A program made the translations under genes and the position numbers. Below are positions 36,470 to 48,368 of a stretch of 64,000 nt of DNA, in pieces. The notes beneath the pieces were generated by a model. That model ran no database searches. It was given only the letters and a program-made list of their open reading frames with translations, and was not told the origin of the DNA. Each line of letters begins with the position of its first letter. Within the stretch, counting starts at the first letter, position 1. This DNA is from Grifola frondosa (lineage: Eukaryota; Basidiomycota; Agaricomycetes; Polyporales; Grifolaceae). Where the stretch lies: contig LUGG01000029.1 in assembly GCA_001683735.1 (NCBI GenBank), positions 1 to 64,000 of the forward strand, given 5' to 3'.

Positions 36470-38736
36470 TCAATCCTCATCTTCCACCCACAGGATCTCC
36501 GCGACAGCAGCTTTGAGCGCGCCCCTACTTTGCTTGCGGCGATCGCGCCATCCCGCATACACACCGAGCGCAAACGCGACGCAGCACGCCGCAATCGTCA
36601 TTTTGAGGCTGTCGACGTAACACGCGCGGCCGTCGAAGCACTGGTGCGCGGACGGCAGGCCCGCAGAAGAGGGGGACGTCGGTGTCGCTCGGCGCGTGCG
36701 CATCGAGGTTCTGCCCGAACGCGATAGAGAATATGTTCCCGCCGAGCATGGGTGAGAGCGAGACGAACCCCCAGTTCTCCGAGAAGTGTGCTGCGGCGCG
36801 CGCGTCAGCATTGGGTATGGAAGAACGGGGGGAGAAATACGTACCGAGTCCGAACCACTCGATGACGATCGTCGGGAAGATCCCGAACAACCCGCCGTAT
36901 GCGAACCCGAGAAGCGCGCTCGCTTTCCAGAGGTTACTCACGTCGACAATGGAGTAGCATGCTGCTTGCGAGATAATGAAGAGTGCCGCGACGAGCGCGA
37001 TGCAGAACGAGCGTGGGAGGCCGAGCTGGCTCTTCGTGAGGTCCGCGATGATGCCTGTCTCGCATTGAGTAGTGATCATGGGAAACAGAGTGCAGTGAGA
37101 GGCTGCGCACCTGTGGAAATGCGGCCGAGACAGTTCATGATGCTCACGGTAGAGACTTGGGTGGCTTGCCACTGCGCGGCTTTCACTTCGTCGAATTCGG
37201 GATTGCCCTTCGCAAACAGGGCCTGCGATATCGAGCCGACATTATTGATAACTACCATGGGGGACATGACGTGAGTTCGAAACAAGAGTTCTTCCAATCG
37301 GAAGACGTACACATTAATCCTGTGCCGCTCACTGCGAGCACAGCCTGCGTTAGCGGACAGCGTCCACGAATGCCTACAAACACTCACATAGCGACATTAT
37401 CGTGAACAACAACCAGAAATCCTGAGATACAAACAACGCCTTCCCGAACACGTTCGGCAACCCTCCTCGCATCCTCGCGCCCGCGTTCTTCATGCTCCCT
37501 TGCGAGGCCGACAACGAGCTCCTCGAGCGATGCCGGCTCTGTCCACCAGTCGGGCTCAGCACAAGCGAATCCATCCCACCTGGGACGAGGTAGTCAGACG
37601 AGGTCGAGGCGTGGTGCAAATGGGCGGAGGCCGAAAGCGGCTCCTCCTCTTCCATTGCAAGCGTCTCGTGCTCGCGGCCCTGGTCTTCGTCCTCGTCATC
37701 CTCGTGCTCGTTCGCTTCGTGTGCATGGTGCCCCGCGAGCAGGTGCGTGTGGCTATCGTTCTCGCGTTCGAACACGACTGGGGAACCCGCACTGGGCTCC
37801 TCGCCGAACGCGTCTTCGGCCGCGTCCTCCACGGTGATCGAATGTGGAAGCGGGATGGGGCGCACGAGGAAGAAGCCGAGCACCATGGGCAGCGAGGTGC
37901 CCACTGCGAGCACAAGGAGGAACGTCGAGGTGTCTCCGGGGAATATCACGTGTGCGATCGTAGAGAAGAGGAATGCGGAGAGGCCAAAGCCTGAGATGAC
38001 GATGCCGTTCACGGTCGCGCGCTGTCCGCTCCGCGCTCAGTCACCCTACCCACGGCAGGTTGGTTCAAGATAGGGTACTTACCGCACGGTCTGGGAAGCT
38101 CTTTGCGGTGGTGTTGATGGCACTCGAGAGCCCACCGTTACCCCCTGCGCCAGTGAGGAAGCCGAAGAATACAAGGACACCTAAGGTCAGGCGGCTAATG
38201 TCAGTGGAGCCTGCAGGAATGCCTGCGTTGTAGAGGTAACGGATGCCCGAGTAGCCAATGAGCAGCGCAAAGAAACCCATTGCGAGGAGGCTGCGCGGAC
38301 CGCGTGTGTCGACAATCCGGCCCCATATTGGTGATGTTCCGTATACGCCCACTAAAAAGGCAGTGAATTTATGTGAGTGAAGAAATTGCAAAATATAATC
38401 GCTACAGACCATTTCCAGACAACCCTATTATGTTCGATTGGGTGTGTGACAAATGTAGACGGGCGCCAAGCTGAGGGGCGTAGGCTGGAGGAATAGCATT
38501 AGAATGTTCATAATCCACAACAGCACATATATGCGAAGAGCTGTATCAGGTGCGCAAATCAATGCCTATGAGAATACGAAGACACCCACGCCAGTGCCAT
38601 AGCATAAGGCACACTGATTACATACTGGACATAGAAGGAGTGCGAAGATCAGGGCTGAGACGCAGCGACGCAATACCGTAGTATGCTCTCGCAGCCAAAT
38701 TAGAAGTCTGATGACCGGTTGGTTCGCGCAGGTCAT
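36470..38736 (-). CDS. MFS transporter, Mch1/nodulin-like type
   Basis: A membrane transporter of the monocarboxylate-permease-like Mch1 group, whose substrate is not known. Exons encode ISYAPQLGARLHLSHTQSN, IIGLSGN, VGVYGTSPIWGRIVDTRGPR, FFGFLTGAGGNGGLSSAINT, GIVISGFGLSAFLFSTIAH and FFLVRPIPLP. An acidic His/Glu-rich cytosolic loop follows (HEANEHEDDEDEDQGREHE). Then come YINNVGSISQALFAKG, SFCIALVAALFIISQA, GGLFGIFPTIVIEWFGLG, HFSENWGFVSLSPMLGGN, and the tail CFDGRACYVDSLKMTIAACC ending ILWVEDED. About 12 helices in two halves, split by the loop. The frame changes near 36675. The first exon is uncertain; the ATG at 38736 is only one possibility. Confidence 0.8.
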
Positions 38737-39580
38737 TCAGGCTACAGGCATTGCTTGCGCAACTACAGCTGTCATTCTGCAACATCTATCACACAAATGA
38801 ATGATCGACACCTCTTTCACATTACAACTGGACTGTTCAAAATGAAAACGCACCAGAATACACCTATCGACCAGTATAGATTGTGCGGTGCAGAATAAAC
38901 AACTCAGTAAGCGACACCCGCATACACGCGTCGACGCACATAGTTCGTCCCGGAAGCAAGAGCGACGAGCAAACAGGTCAAGAAACTGGTTATTCGGACC
39001 AAACTGAACAAGGCAGGCGCATGTATATGGGATTGGGATGCATGGAAATTCAAGAGTGCCGTTTGCGCAGTGCACTAAGCCCCGCCTGCCAGACTTGCCA
39101 GGTTACCAGTGCGATATCAAAGTCAATACTCCGCAGTCAGAGGTCGCGAAAGCAGCCGAAGACAACAGTACTTCTGATCTTGCGTTGCTAGGACCAGCTT
39201 GAGCTTAAGCTCTAGTAAGTCGAGGTGTCACTAACGCTGTTAACAGAGTATAACTGATGTAGATACGACCACTGGCATGAACGGGCGGTGAACGGCGTTG
39301 GGCGGATGTCCGGACCTGGCCGAGGTGGCCGCCAATATTCCCATCACATGATCGGCAACGCGCGCGTGGAAACCAAATGTGTGGGAAAATTCAGGTCCTC
39401 GGTCCAGTTGCTTCCGTACAAGTACAGCCATCGTTTGCCATTCTCAACAAAATGCGTGGAAAATCAGGATTACGCTTCCGTTCCTCAGGGTTGCCGACTT
39501 CGGTTTAGTACAAGTACAGCTGTCGTTCATCTATCTCTTCTGGTTCTCTCTCCAATTCACGCACTATCTGTGTTCTTGAC
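38737..39580. other. Intergenic between divergent genes, small direct repeat
   Basis: No gene recognised. TACAAGTACAGC followed by a TCGTT-like end occurs twice, near 39417 and 39510, with partly similar flanks, upstream of the SDR start. Confidence 0.4.
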
Positions 39581-41105
39581 ATGGGTTCCCTATTCTCCAG
39601 AGGTTTTGACCCTGCCAAAGACATCGGAGACCTCAGCGGCAAAGTAGTCATTGTCACTGGCGGCAAGTACGTGCCACTCATTTGTGTCGGAACATTATGA
39701 CGCTCATCTGCCTTCTAGTGCGGGCATTGGGTTTTCAGCTATCCAGCACCTAGCGCGCCGCGGCGCGAAAGTGTACATGGCTGCGCGTAACGAGCAGAAA
39801 GCCAAGGCGGCGATCGAGCGATTACACAAGGAAGGACTAGCTCCAGGGAATGGAAAAGTCGTCTGGTTGGACCTCGATCTAAACGACCCACGAACAGTCA
39901 AAATGTCAGCTGCGGCCTTCCTAGAGAAAGAGGAGCGGCTCGATATTTTGAGTAAGTGTGTCGAGGAGTTTCATTTCTATTTGAGTGCAGACATACGGAT
40001 TTTCCTGATACCTTCGCAGTCAACAACGCAGCTTTGTGAGTGTGCATCGGATGGCAGTCTTCCTGTGGTGCATTCACACAGACCATAGACTACTGGTTCC
40101 ATTTGCAAAATCTCATGATGGTTTGTCCTTCAATTCTTCCGCCATGACTTTACACTTATGATGAGTCAATTACTGATATAGATATACAAGACATTGTGAT
40201 GGTCAAGTGAGCCTTTGTGTCTATCGATCCAGCGTCGTTTGCTAATTGACACGCCTGTTCAGCTATATCGGCCACTTTGTATTCACGCGCAAACTCCTCC
40301 CGCTGATGGCCAAAACAGCAAAGGAGCCAAATAGCGACGTACGCATTGTCACCGTAAGCACGAACATCGTCTTCTATTCGCAAACAATTCCACCCTATCT
40401 ATCACAGGTATCTTCCGACGGGCACCAATCAGTCCCGGACGGCGTGCATTTCCGGAACATTGACGATTTCAACGTTGACTTCAAGGATGCGAAATTCCCT
40501 CAATTCTCTCGGTACAGTGTGTATCTCAACCAGACTTCGTGACAGCATCGCTGATGGCGTACCTGAGACAGTATACACGAAACTCATGGATATCTTATTC
40601 GCGAAACAGCTGCAGCGGCGGATCGACGCAGAGGGCGCCCCGATCATATCAATCGCCATCTGCCCCGGGACGGTCAACACAGGTATGTGTCCCCGCACTC
40701 AGACACGTCGCGCAACAGTGGCGTAACCTTCACCGGGATCCCCGTGTGTGATACGGCGCTGGGCCGGAAGTTCAAGAAGTGGAAGCGCGCCGAGGTCCAA
40801 GGACCCTTACTAATATCTTCCTCCCCAGACGGCGTCCAAACCTATGCACACTCCGTCGGGCCTGTCCTCTCCCCGATCTACTCGTTCATCGCGAACGCAT
40901 TCTTCACGTCGCCGTCCAAGGGCGGGTACACACCCGTATTCGCTGCAGCCGCGCCCGTCGTGCGCGCAGAGGCCGAGACGTACCGCGGGGCATACCTTCG
41001 CCCCCCGGCCGCCTCGCTCGCCCGAGCAAGCAGGCGCAGAGCGAGGAGCTCGCAAGGGAGCTGTGGGATACTACGGAAAAGGTACTGCAGGATATAGGAG
41101 TGTAG
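39581..41105 (+). CDS. Short-chain dehydrogenase/reductase (SDR)
   Basis: An NAD(P)-dependent oxidoreductase of Rossmann fold. MGSLFSRGFDPAKDIGDLSG is followed by KVVIVTGG|NAGIG (the cofactor motif, with an intron inside) and HLARRGAKVYMAARNEQKA. Next are WLDLDLNDPRTV, VNNAA after RLDIL, MVNYIGHFVFTRKLLPLM and RIVTVSTNIVFYSQ (catalytic Ser). YxxxK appears as Y-I-Y-T-K across an intron at about 40514-40566, followed by LMDILFAKQLQRRI and ICPGTVNT. The C-terminus ARPSKQAQSEELARELWDTT ends VLQDIGV. A C6 run at 41001-41006 lacks one base, placing the last 30 or so residues in another frame. It resembles the WW-oxidoreductase/retinol-dehydrogenase-like SDRs common in mushrooms. Substrate unknown. 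Confidence 0.88.
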
Positions 41106-42379
41106 CTGCAGGCGTTTGCTATGTTTTCTCAATACCACTTACACACCACTCTCATTGCATCACACCGATATTGCACTTTTAGCTATCACTATACCTTCCC
41201 ACTCCATGAAAGCTAAGAAAGATGCTCAGCGCTTGGCTTTATTTTATGGCTGGTGGACCTACTTTGGGCCCACAGTACTCTTGATGACAGTAACTCGGGT
41301 CTATTAATTCCTTATATGCATCGTTCAGAATGGGTAGTTCGGCCAAGCGCTGAATACCGAGAGGGTCGCTGCGGTACTCATCCCTCATTACTGTTCAACG
41401 AAGCCAGGTTTGTTTTCGCGCTAGCTTGCTGAACTGGGCAAACCTCTTGGCAGGTACACCAGAACCATCTTGCATAGCTACATCTTCAGCACGGTATTCA
41501 GGTGTTCCTTGGCATTCATGAGTGCTTGCGAAGACAGACCTTGCTGAGCTGAGTGGGTCAAATTCCGATCACAGTCCTTTAGTATTTTCTTCGCAGATCG
41601 CTAACAAAATACATGCAGGACTTAGCATGTCATGTTACCTTCCAGTGCCTTTCGGATTTTTGGAACAGTCTGGGGTAAAGAGGAGAAAAGCAAATGCATC
41701 GTCGCGGTAAGACGGCGCGTGCCGCACAGCTTTAAAGAAGCTCACTTCCTCCCGATTAGGCAGGTGTCGTGTTTCGTTGGATTGCACCAATGTCAACGGC
41801 AGTGCTCTTTACTTGCTCATATCGTGAATTTCTTAGCATTGGGTTCAAAATTGGAAGTAAATTTCCGGCTGTGGCGGCTTATTCACGCACATCCCACCCC
41901 GGGTTAGTAACATCGTGTCATATTATGGAGACTGTATTCACAGGGTCCTTGTGACTTGTCTACTTGCATTGGTTTAGGACCAGAGAAATCTGACCTTTGG
42001 GCATCTTCTAGTGCTGAAGCGCATCATCGAGCTCCCCATTCAAAATTTCTGGTCTTCGTTTCAACTGCAGTCATACATGGATCGATCGACTTGGAATGAC
42101 AGCCAAGCATATTCTACCGAGGACGGATGCGATCATGTATGTATGCGCTAAGACGCCGGGTGGCACACTTCATACACCGAGTTTCACAACGTGTGTCGAA
42201 TTACGCGCATATTCATGCAGTGCGAGAGCTTACTTCCGCTCCTTCAGCGCACATCAGCCTCTGCCGCTTCTGACTCTGGAATCCATCTGAGTCCGGGAGG
42301 ATTGCGATGCCTCGGTCATCCTTGGCTGGCTCTATATTGAATGCCCGAAGTCAGATTTTTGCCGGCCAGCACGCAGGTA
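41106..42379. other. No recognisable gene
   Basis: About 1.3 kb downstream of the SDR gene and of the P450 relic. Open frames at 41522-41954 lack motifs. Confidence 0.4.
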
Positions 42380-43507
42380 TGGATAATGTCAGCATCAAAT
42401 ACGGTCGAAAGAGCGAAACGAGGATGGCGAGTGACATGCATTCCTGGACAGTGGCCGACGTCCAAACCCAAAGAGAAGCATGGAGTCAACGAGACGCCGC
42501 TCTGCCTCGTTGAGGAAGCGTTCTGGGCGGAGTCGATTGCACATAGGTAGCCATACAGACCGGAAGCCAGAGAATCACAGGCTGCCCACTAAATACCTTA
42601 ATGTATCAATGAGCTGAGGCGGGAGACATGTTGCAAGAGGACGAACCGAATCATTCCGCAACGCATTTTTCGGACGTGCTAGAGCAGATTGAATATCCCC
42701 GGTAGTCATTAAACTATAAATCATTTACACCGGTTTATATAACGACGATGCCCACCAAAATGCGTTTATACACTAGCGCATAAATACTTGCTTTTCTAGA
42801 TCAAAAAATAAGCATAATATATCAGAAAAGGAAGGCCTAGTATGATGTCATAATTCTGCTTTACCGTGCGTAAGCTTCGTGAAGACAATATACCGAAGTC
42901 GCGAATCTGAAAAAGCAAATTAGCAACGTATTAAATATTGCGCTAAGCCGTGTTACCGTTATTTTGATGTGAATGCTGTTCTGATAAATTCGCGGAGGAA
43001 GGTTGCGGATTCGAAAGTTTGATGTGGTCGGTAGGCAAATGAGGCACGGCCACTCATACCTGTTTTGAATCTTATCTTCTATCAGGGCGCGCGGAATTCA
43101 TCGGGAAACCTTTCGCGCCAGGATTTTCCATAAGACATGGAAAGTGCATTCTTCCTCCCGACAAAATTTCAAGCGTCATGATTAGCTTTGACCAACTGGA
43201 GTAGATATCCCCGAGTAGATTCAACTGGTCTGGACTAGCCGTAACGGGACATATCTCCTCGTCGTGAAGGTCAGATGGTAGTAGCTCACCTATGGCGGGC
43301 GCGGTAACTGTGAAAAATGACTGAAATGATCCTGGCCAGGATCAGATGTCCATGACGATCACTTGCAAGTAACAAGGGACATAGCACGAGGATTACTTCC
43401 CGCGTGGAGGTCCAGGAAGAAGACAGCGCATCTTGATTTGACGGTTTATCAATTTGGACCGCGACCGGGACCAGAAGGAGAAATATAATGGCGACGAGAG
43501 GAAACAT
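42380..43507 (-). pseudogene. Decayed cytochrome P450, paralogue of the 33.5 kb gene
   Basis: Pieces appear in order on the minus strand. The N-terminal anchor is MFPLVAIIFLLLVPVAVQ (43507), then LPGPPR in another frame and LLLASDRHGHLILARI. After that come GDIYSSWSKLIMTLEILSGG (about 43080-43235) and GMSGRASFAYRPHQTFESAT (about 42980-43060). After a gap comes RPERFLNEAERRLVDSMLLF with FGFGRR and, in a shifted frame, HCPGMHVTRH (about 42430-42540). These match the intact P450 ([50 protein letters not shown]). The whole middle, including the I-helix and ExxR, is absent and replaced by about 400 bp of AT-rich DNA. With the missing core and several frame breaks this is a real pseudogene, not just a sequence error. 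Confidence 0.8.
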
Positions 43508-44513
43508 AGATTGCAAGCCCGCGCTATTTAGCGCTTGCAAGAGAAAAGGATCAGCACCAGGACGTTTTGCAACGGCCAGATCCTTATGTACTCAGATTCA
43601 GACCCGGCACGAGGCTATGTTGGATAAAAGGACATTAAGTAACCTAGATTGTGATCAGTATCGCAGAGGGAGATAAGTATCCCGAGCACCTGGATAAACG
43701 TCAATGTTGTGTCATTGGACCTGAGTCAAATGCCCACTGAGCAGCGACTGCGATGAGGCCGACTCTCCTGGCAACCTTGAAGGAACGCACTGAGACCATC
43801 TGTCCGTTGCAACGATACCGACTTTATTCAATCCGGAAAGTCGTCGAGATCCTTATCTGCTTCCGACTCGACAGTAAGAAACCGGATGCTTCGGAAACGG
43901 TGAAGAAAGTTTAGCCTAAATCACCGTGACTGCCATCAACTTCTGGCTTTATGCAATCTCACTCCTCATCACCGTATAGTTCTAGGCTGTTCAGGGGGGT
44001 CGGGATGGACGGGCAACCGGGGTCGCAACACTGTCTGCAGCTTCCTCCTGTCGACGACGCAATGTCCAACGCCGGATTCCACCCGCGTAAGGCATATTGT
44101 GCATCACACAATATCAGCATACCCTGTGTCGAAAATCCAAATGTGCAAAATTTTCGATATGAAGTTTGTGGTTTGCAGGAAATAAACGAACGCACAAAGC
44201 GATTCACCGACATTGAGGCTCGCAGAGAGGGTGATATATTAATATATGACCAAATATGGGAATGGGTGGCGTGAAAAAGGCTTCTCCGTCGGAGTGGTCA
44301 GAACGGGTCTAGCAAGCTCTCCCTCTCCGTACCAATGGCGCTGTCTTCAAAATCTCCCAAGTCTACGTTCCTTCGGCTGGATGAACCATTTCGTCCAACC
44401 CTCTACAGGTTTCGCTCTGCTTATGTTACAGTGGCCCTTATTTATACCATTTCCGACCTTTCTCGTATACACGTCTATCCTCCCACCGTCGCTTACACCT
44501 TCGTGGTATCACC
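43508..44513. other. No recognisable gene
   Basis: About 1 kb upstream of both the P450 relic and the second DUF6534 gene. The plus frame at 43951-44274 (107 codons) has no recognised motif and stays unassigned. Confidence 0.4.
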
Positions 44514-46530
44514 ATGTCTATAGTGTCTCAATTCATAGGGTCTTTCCTAATCGAAGTATTTATCGCCTGCATGTACGTATTATTTCCATTTATTCGGAGC
44601 TCTCGCTCACTGCAAATCACACAGCCTATACGGAGTAACGACTCTGCAGACATTCTTGTATTTCCAAAAGTACCCAAATGATGAAAAAATGCTGAAGTTC
44701 ATGGTGTGTTCGTTGTCCTGCTATCACAAACATGCAGGCTGATCGCCTTCCACGCAGGTGATGTTAGTATGGTAAGTCGTTCGATTCGGTTACGCAGTAT
44801 GTTTCCAAGCGTGTTTTTGTGACCGACCTTGGCAGGGTCTTGGAGAGTGTTCATACCGCATTCTGCATGCTGTTCGTATACGAGTACCTGGTCATTCATT
44901 ACGGCGAGATGTCATACTTGGGCACCATCCATTGGTGAGTTGTCATGTCCATCTTTTACGACGCTGGCACTCACATAGAACATCACTGAAGGACGGCGGG
45001 AGTGAGTTATCTTCAAATACTCGTTGTGCTCGACATTACTCAACTTTCGTCATTCAGGGTTCGATCATCAGCGGAGTACGTCTCACTTCTTTCTTTCAAT
45101 GCGGTTCCTCTACGATGTCGCAATCTCTTTAGCTCGTGATCACGTTGGCTGTGCATCTGTATGTCCCCTTCTTTTACGTGTTTAGTTGAAACATCTAACC
45201 ATTGTATCAATAGCTTCTATGTCAGACGAGTCTGGATCCGTAGGTCCTTGACCGTCTTCAGGTTGACCACTCTACTTATATTCGGCACAGTGAGCAGCAA
45301 GTCTTACCTCCTTACTGGTGTTGTCGTGAGTACCATTCCAGACCCAATGTTTCCCTATACTAGAATCTCGTCGCTACGTTAAGGCTTTGATTGCGTTGAC
45401 TCGATTCGGTAAGCCATCGCGTCTTTCTGCAGGTGCGGATGCGATTGTTGATATGTCATGATAGTTTGCGGACTAGGTATATGTCCTTCTACTTTGACTT
45501 GCGCGATTCATCCCTAACAAAGAGAAAATGAACAGTCTCGTCAATCCTTAGGTACGTCGGCTTTGGTTGCATATACACCGGATCCTGAGAGAGCCGCGAA
45601 AAGCTATGCCTTCTCGGAGTGGGTCATTTACAGAACGCGGATAGCACCGCTGGTAATAAGCATTTCTAATCATGGTGACGTCTACTACCTACTTATCACC
45701 TGTTCGACCTTGTAGGTGACAGTCAGTATTGGCCTCGGCGCCGCTGCAATCGTCGATGTTTTGGTGGCATTTATTCTTGCCTTCTATCTAAACAGAGGAC
45801 GAAACAACTGGCAGTCGTGAGTGAACGAACCACATTGATGTGATCATAATCGGACTGACCCAGAAACTCAGCCAATCAAGTGGCCGGCTTAACCTAATCA
45901 TGATATATGCTGTCAATACCGGCGCAATTACTAGGTACGTGTTCACTCGTCGTCAGTCATAACTCAGCTTTGTCTGAAAGCTCTATCTCAGTATCGTATC
46001 TGTTCTGGGCGTCATCTTTGTGAGTTTGATACAAGAGTTCGCCCCGACGTTTGCCAATGATGTCTGTTGCAGTTTGCAACAATGAAGAACTCGCTTATTT
46101 TCTTGGGCATCTTGGAAATTCAAAGCAAGCGTACGTATTTTCCCAACAATTTATTTTGTTGAATACTTAACGTCGTATTGGTGTGCAGTTTACGCGAACT
46201 CGTTCCTTGGAAGGTCAGTGTGGGCTCTGTTATTCCAATTCCACTGCGCCTAAGGCTTGCGCTCTTTCAGTTTGAATGCGAGGACACATATTCGGAATAA
46301 ATACAGCAATCCTGCGCAGTATCCGTCCTTCGAGTTCTCAACGAGATCCAATATCAGAACAGTTGCTCCTCCTGTGGTAATTCACCTTGGTTTCGGCCAT
46401 TTGGATTCGCTGTCTCATGCTCAAATAGCCTCAGGTGGAAGTGTTCCAGCAAACTGTGGTTACGAACGACGCTGGAGAAGTGGAACTCGTACGCATTTTT
46501 GCCATGTCCACGCGTTCCAATAGACTCTGA
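44514..46530 (+). CDS. DUF6534 family multi-pass membrane protein 2
   Basis: Paralogue of the minus-strand gene at 29.8-31.7 kb. From the ATG at 44514: MSIVSQFIGSFLIEVFIAC, then LYGVTTLQTFLYFQKYPNDE, ESVHTAFCMLFVYEYLVIHY, FYVRRVWI, VTVSIGLGAAAIVDVLVAF, ILAFYLNRGRNNWQS and SLNARTHIRNKYS. The tail is YPSFEFSTRSNIRT, then VEVFQQTVVTNDAGEVELVR, ending TRSNRL at 46530. There are many short exons, several carrying a single helix. Family role unknown; it is predicted to sit in a membrane with seven spans. The exon from 45.2 to 45.7 kb is only partly resolved. Confidence 0.75.
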
Positions 46531-47191
46531 TTGTGTAAGGCGTACAGGACTTCAACAAAAGTATAAAGGGAGGCGAACTTGTTTGAACGACGTCCGTAGT
46601 GGATCAAGTCATTCTTTCTCAGAAGATACCCTAGCCTCTATAATGCTGTCGGATTTCTTGCATTCATTTTCATTAGCACAGACTATGTTGAGGCGCTTCG
46701 AATGGGTAATTAAGGATGGATAAAGTCGGACAACTAGTCCGAGGTTTGGTGTTGCCGGGACGCTGTCCAACTTGTCCTGTTTTCCTTTGTTTCATTCTCT
46801 TGTTTATCAGTATACTTAAGGCGGGGTCACGGGCTATCTGGTGGGGCAATTGTAGAAAACGATACAGTACTGTGAGTCCTGTCATCGGAAACTCGACGTC
46901 GCTCTCGCTTGAGCACGAATAATAACACGACTGAATTCCTTTTTCAGGTCTTCGATCGAAGCATGCATCTCGTATCACGTGTACTTTGGTTTAATTGACC
47001 GGGCCTGGTTTCGTCTCATTCTTCGAAGCCTTGTGGCTTACTGCGCGGTTGTCAAACCCCATGCGCGATATGCTTATTGCTGCGTACTGTCAACCTCCGC
47101 AAAGTCGACGATGCATGCCGTCTCTATATGAACTTAATGAGTAGCTCCATCCGCAAGTGTCCACCTCTTGTCTGCTCTCTCTCTTCCCCAA
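46531..47191. other. Intergenic, no gene recognised
   Basis: About 660 bp. Short frames on both strands (46673-46978) show no motif. Confidence 0.4.
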
Positions 47192-48334
47192 ATGAGCACC
47201 ACCACAATCGACATACCGCCCAACATCTTGCACATCGTGCTCAATATCCAAGGGAACGATATAGGAAGGCTACGACGAGAACTCCTGGCTTCTGAGGTAT
47301 TGTTCGTTCTGCATTTGCTCTGGCCTCAGCTGAGCCCGCTCCGATTGATAGGACCGTAACAAGGATCTGAGTGATCAAATCGAGCGCGTCAAAGCGGAGT
47401 ACGATGAAATACGAGTAATATTATACCATCATCCTTTAAGTGATATGACGATAGATGACGTCGACAGGTCAAACTTGCGGAGGCCCAAGCAATTCTCGAA
47501 CAACGGCGGGCTGCTGAAGATGGACAAGATTCTGCCCTAGATTCTGCGCCTCTGCTATCTGGCATTATCACCATTTGTTCAAATGAAATGCCAAAGAAGT
47601 ACTTGAAAGCCGCGAAAGCTGTCAGTACCTCAGCATTGCTGTCATCATATTATCACTGCTCACCTACGCAATTTTGGATGTAAAGATGGTGCTGTGAGTA
47701 GCCATTCATGGTCATGCTGTCTACGACCGTTCTCATCGTTCCAAGTTGCCACCAGCGTTCCTCAAGTCCACTCAGCGTTGTAACCCTCGGAGATGAGTTC
47801 ATTTGGGAGGACTATCCGGAGACCGTCTACTGTCTCAAGCCAACTCGCAGCAGAGGGAAGAAGGGGAAATGGAACAATCACACGTATAAGAAGATACTCA
47901 TAGAAAATAACGAGTTCGTGGCTTATGTTGCTGGAACATGGTGTTATATGGGGACCTATACGAGTGTCGCGTCCAGCGATGTGAGTCCGAACGAATACAC
48001 AGGGCTTCCCTTCGAGGTAAGTTGTCTTAATCTCAGCCTTGCTTCAGAGGAACAATATCTGGACTGAAAATCCTTCGTACAGGGTCGAGAGGCATTGATC
48101 AAGCTGTCGGGTAACAAGACGTACCTTGGGGACCTTCGTGCAATGTATGCACGTGGCGAATTGACAGCGCTGAAGTTTCAGTTCAAGAGGATCGGTTTCA
48201 ATGTCGAATTCCGGAAGTATTTACTTGAAGCCGCAGGGAACCAGGCGCGAGATGCGGCGGAAGAGGTTGGGAATTGTCCAGAGGCAGAAGCTCATGCGGA
48301 GGAGGACAGCAGCGATTCGGATGCATCTGAATGA
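47192..48334 (+). CDS. Coiled-coil N-terminus plus unnamed C-terminal domain, hypothetical
   Basis: From the ATG at 47192: MSTTTIDIPPNILHIVLNIQ, then coiled coil (DIGRLRRELLASE, KDLSDQIERVKAEYDEIR, KLAEAQAILEQRRAAEDGQ). This leads to PPAFLKSTQR, a globular domain (FIWEDYPETVYCLKPTRS, FVAYVAGTWCYMGTYTSV, LPFEGREALIKLSGNKTYL, LKFQFKRIGFNVEFRKYL) and an acidic Ser/Asp tail (EEDSSDSDASE). The C-terminal block resembles an uncharacterised domain frequent in agaricomycetes; I do not name it. The frame slips near 47791 (CCTCGGAGATGAG, one base short). Related coiled-coil genes follow at 48.7 and 50.5 kb, so this may head a three-member tandem family. Confidence 0.6.
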
Positions 48335-48368
48335 AGGCGGTAACACATGTACTTTTGTGAGTTAGAAT

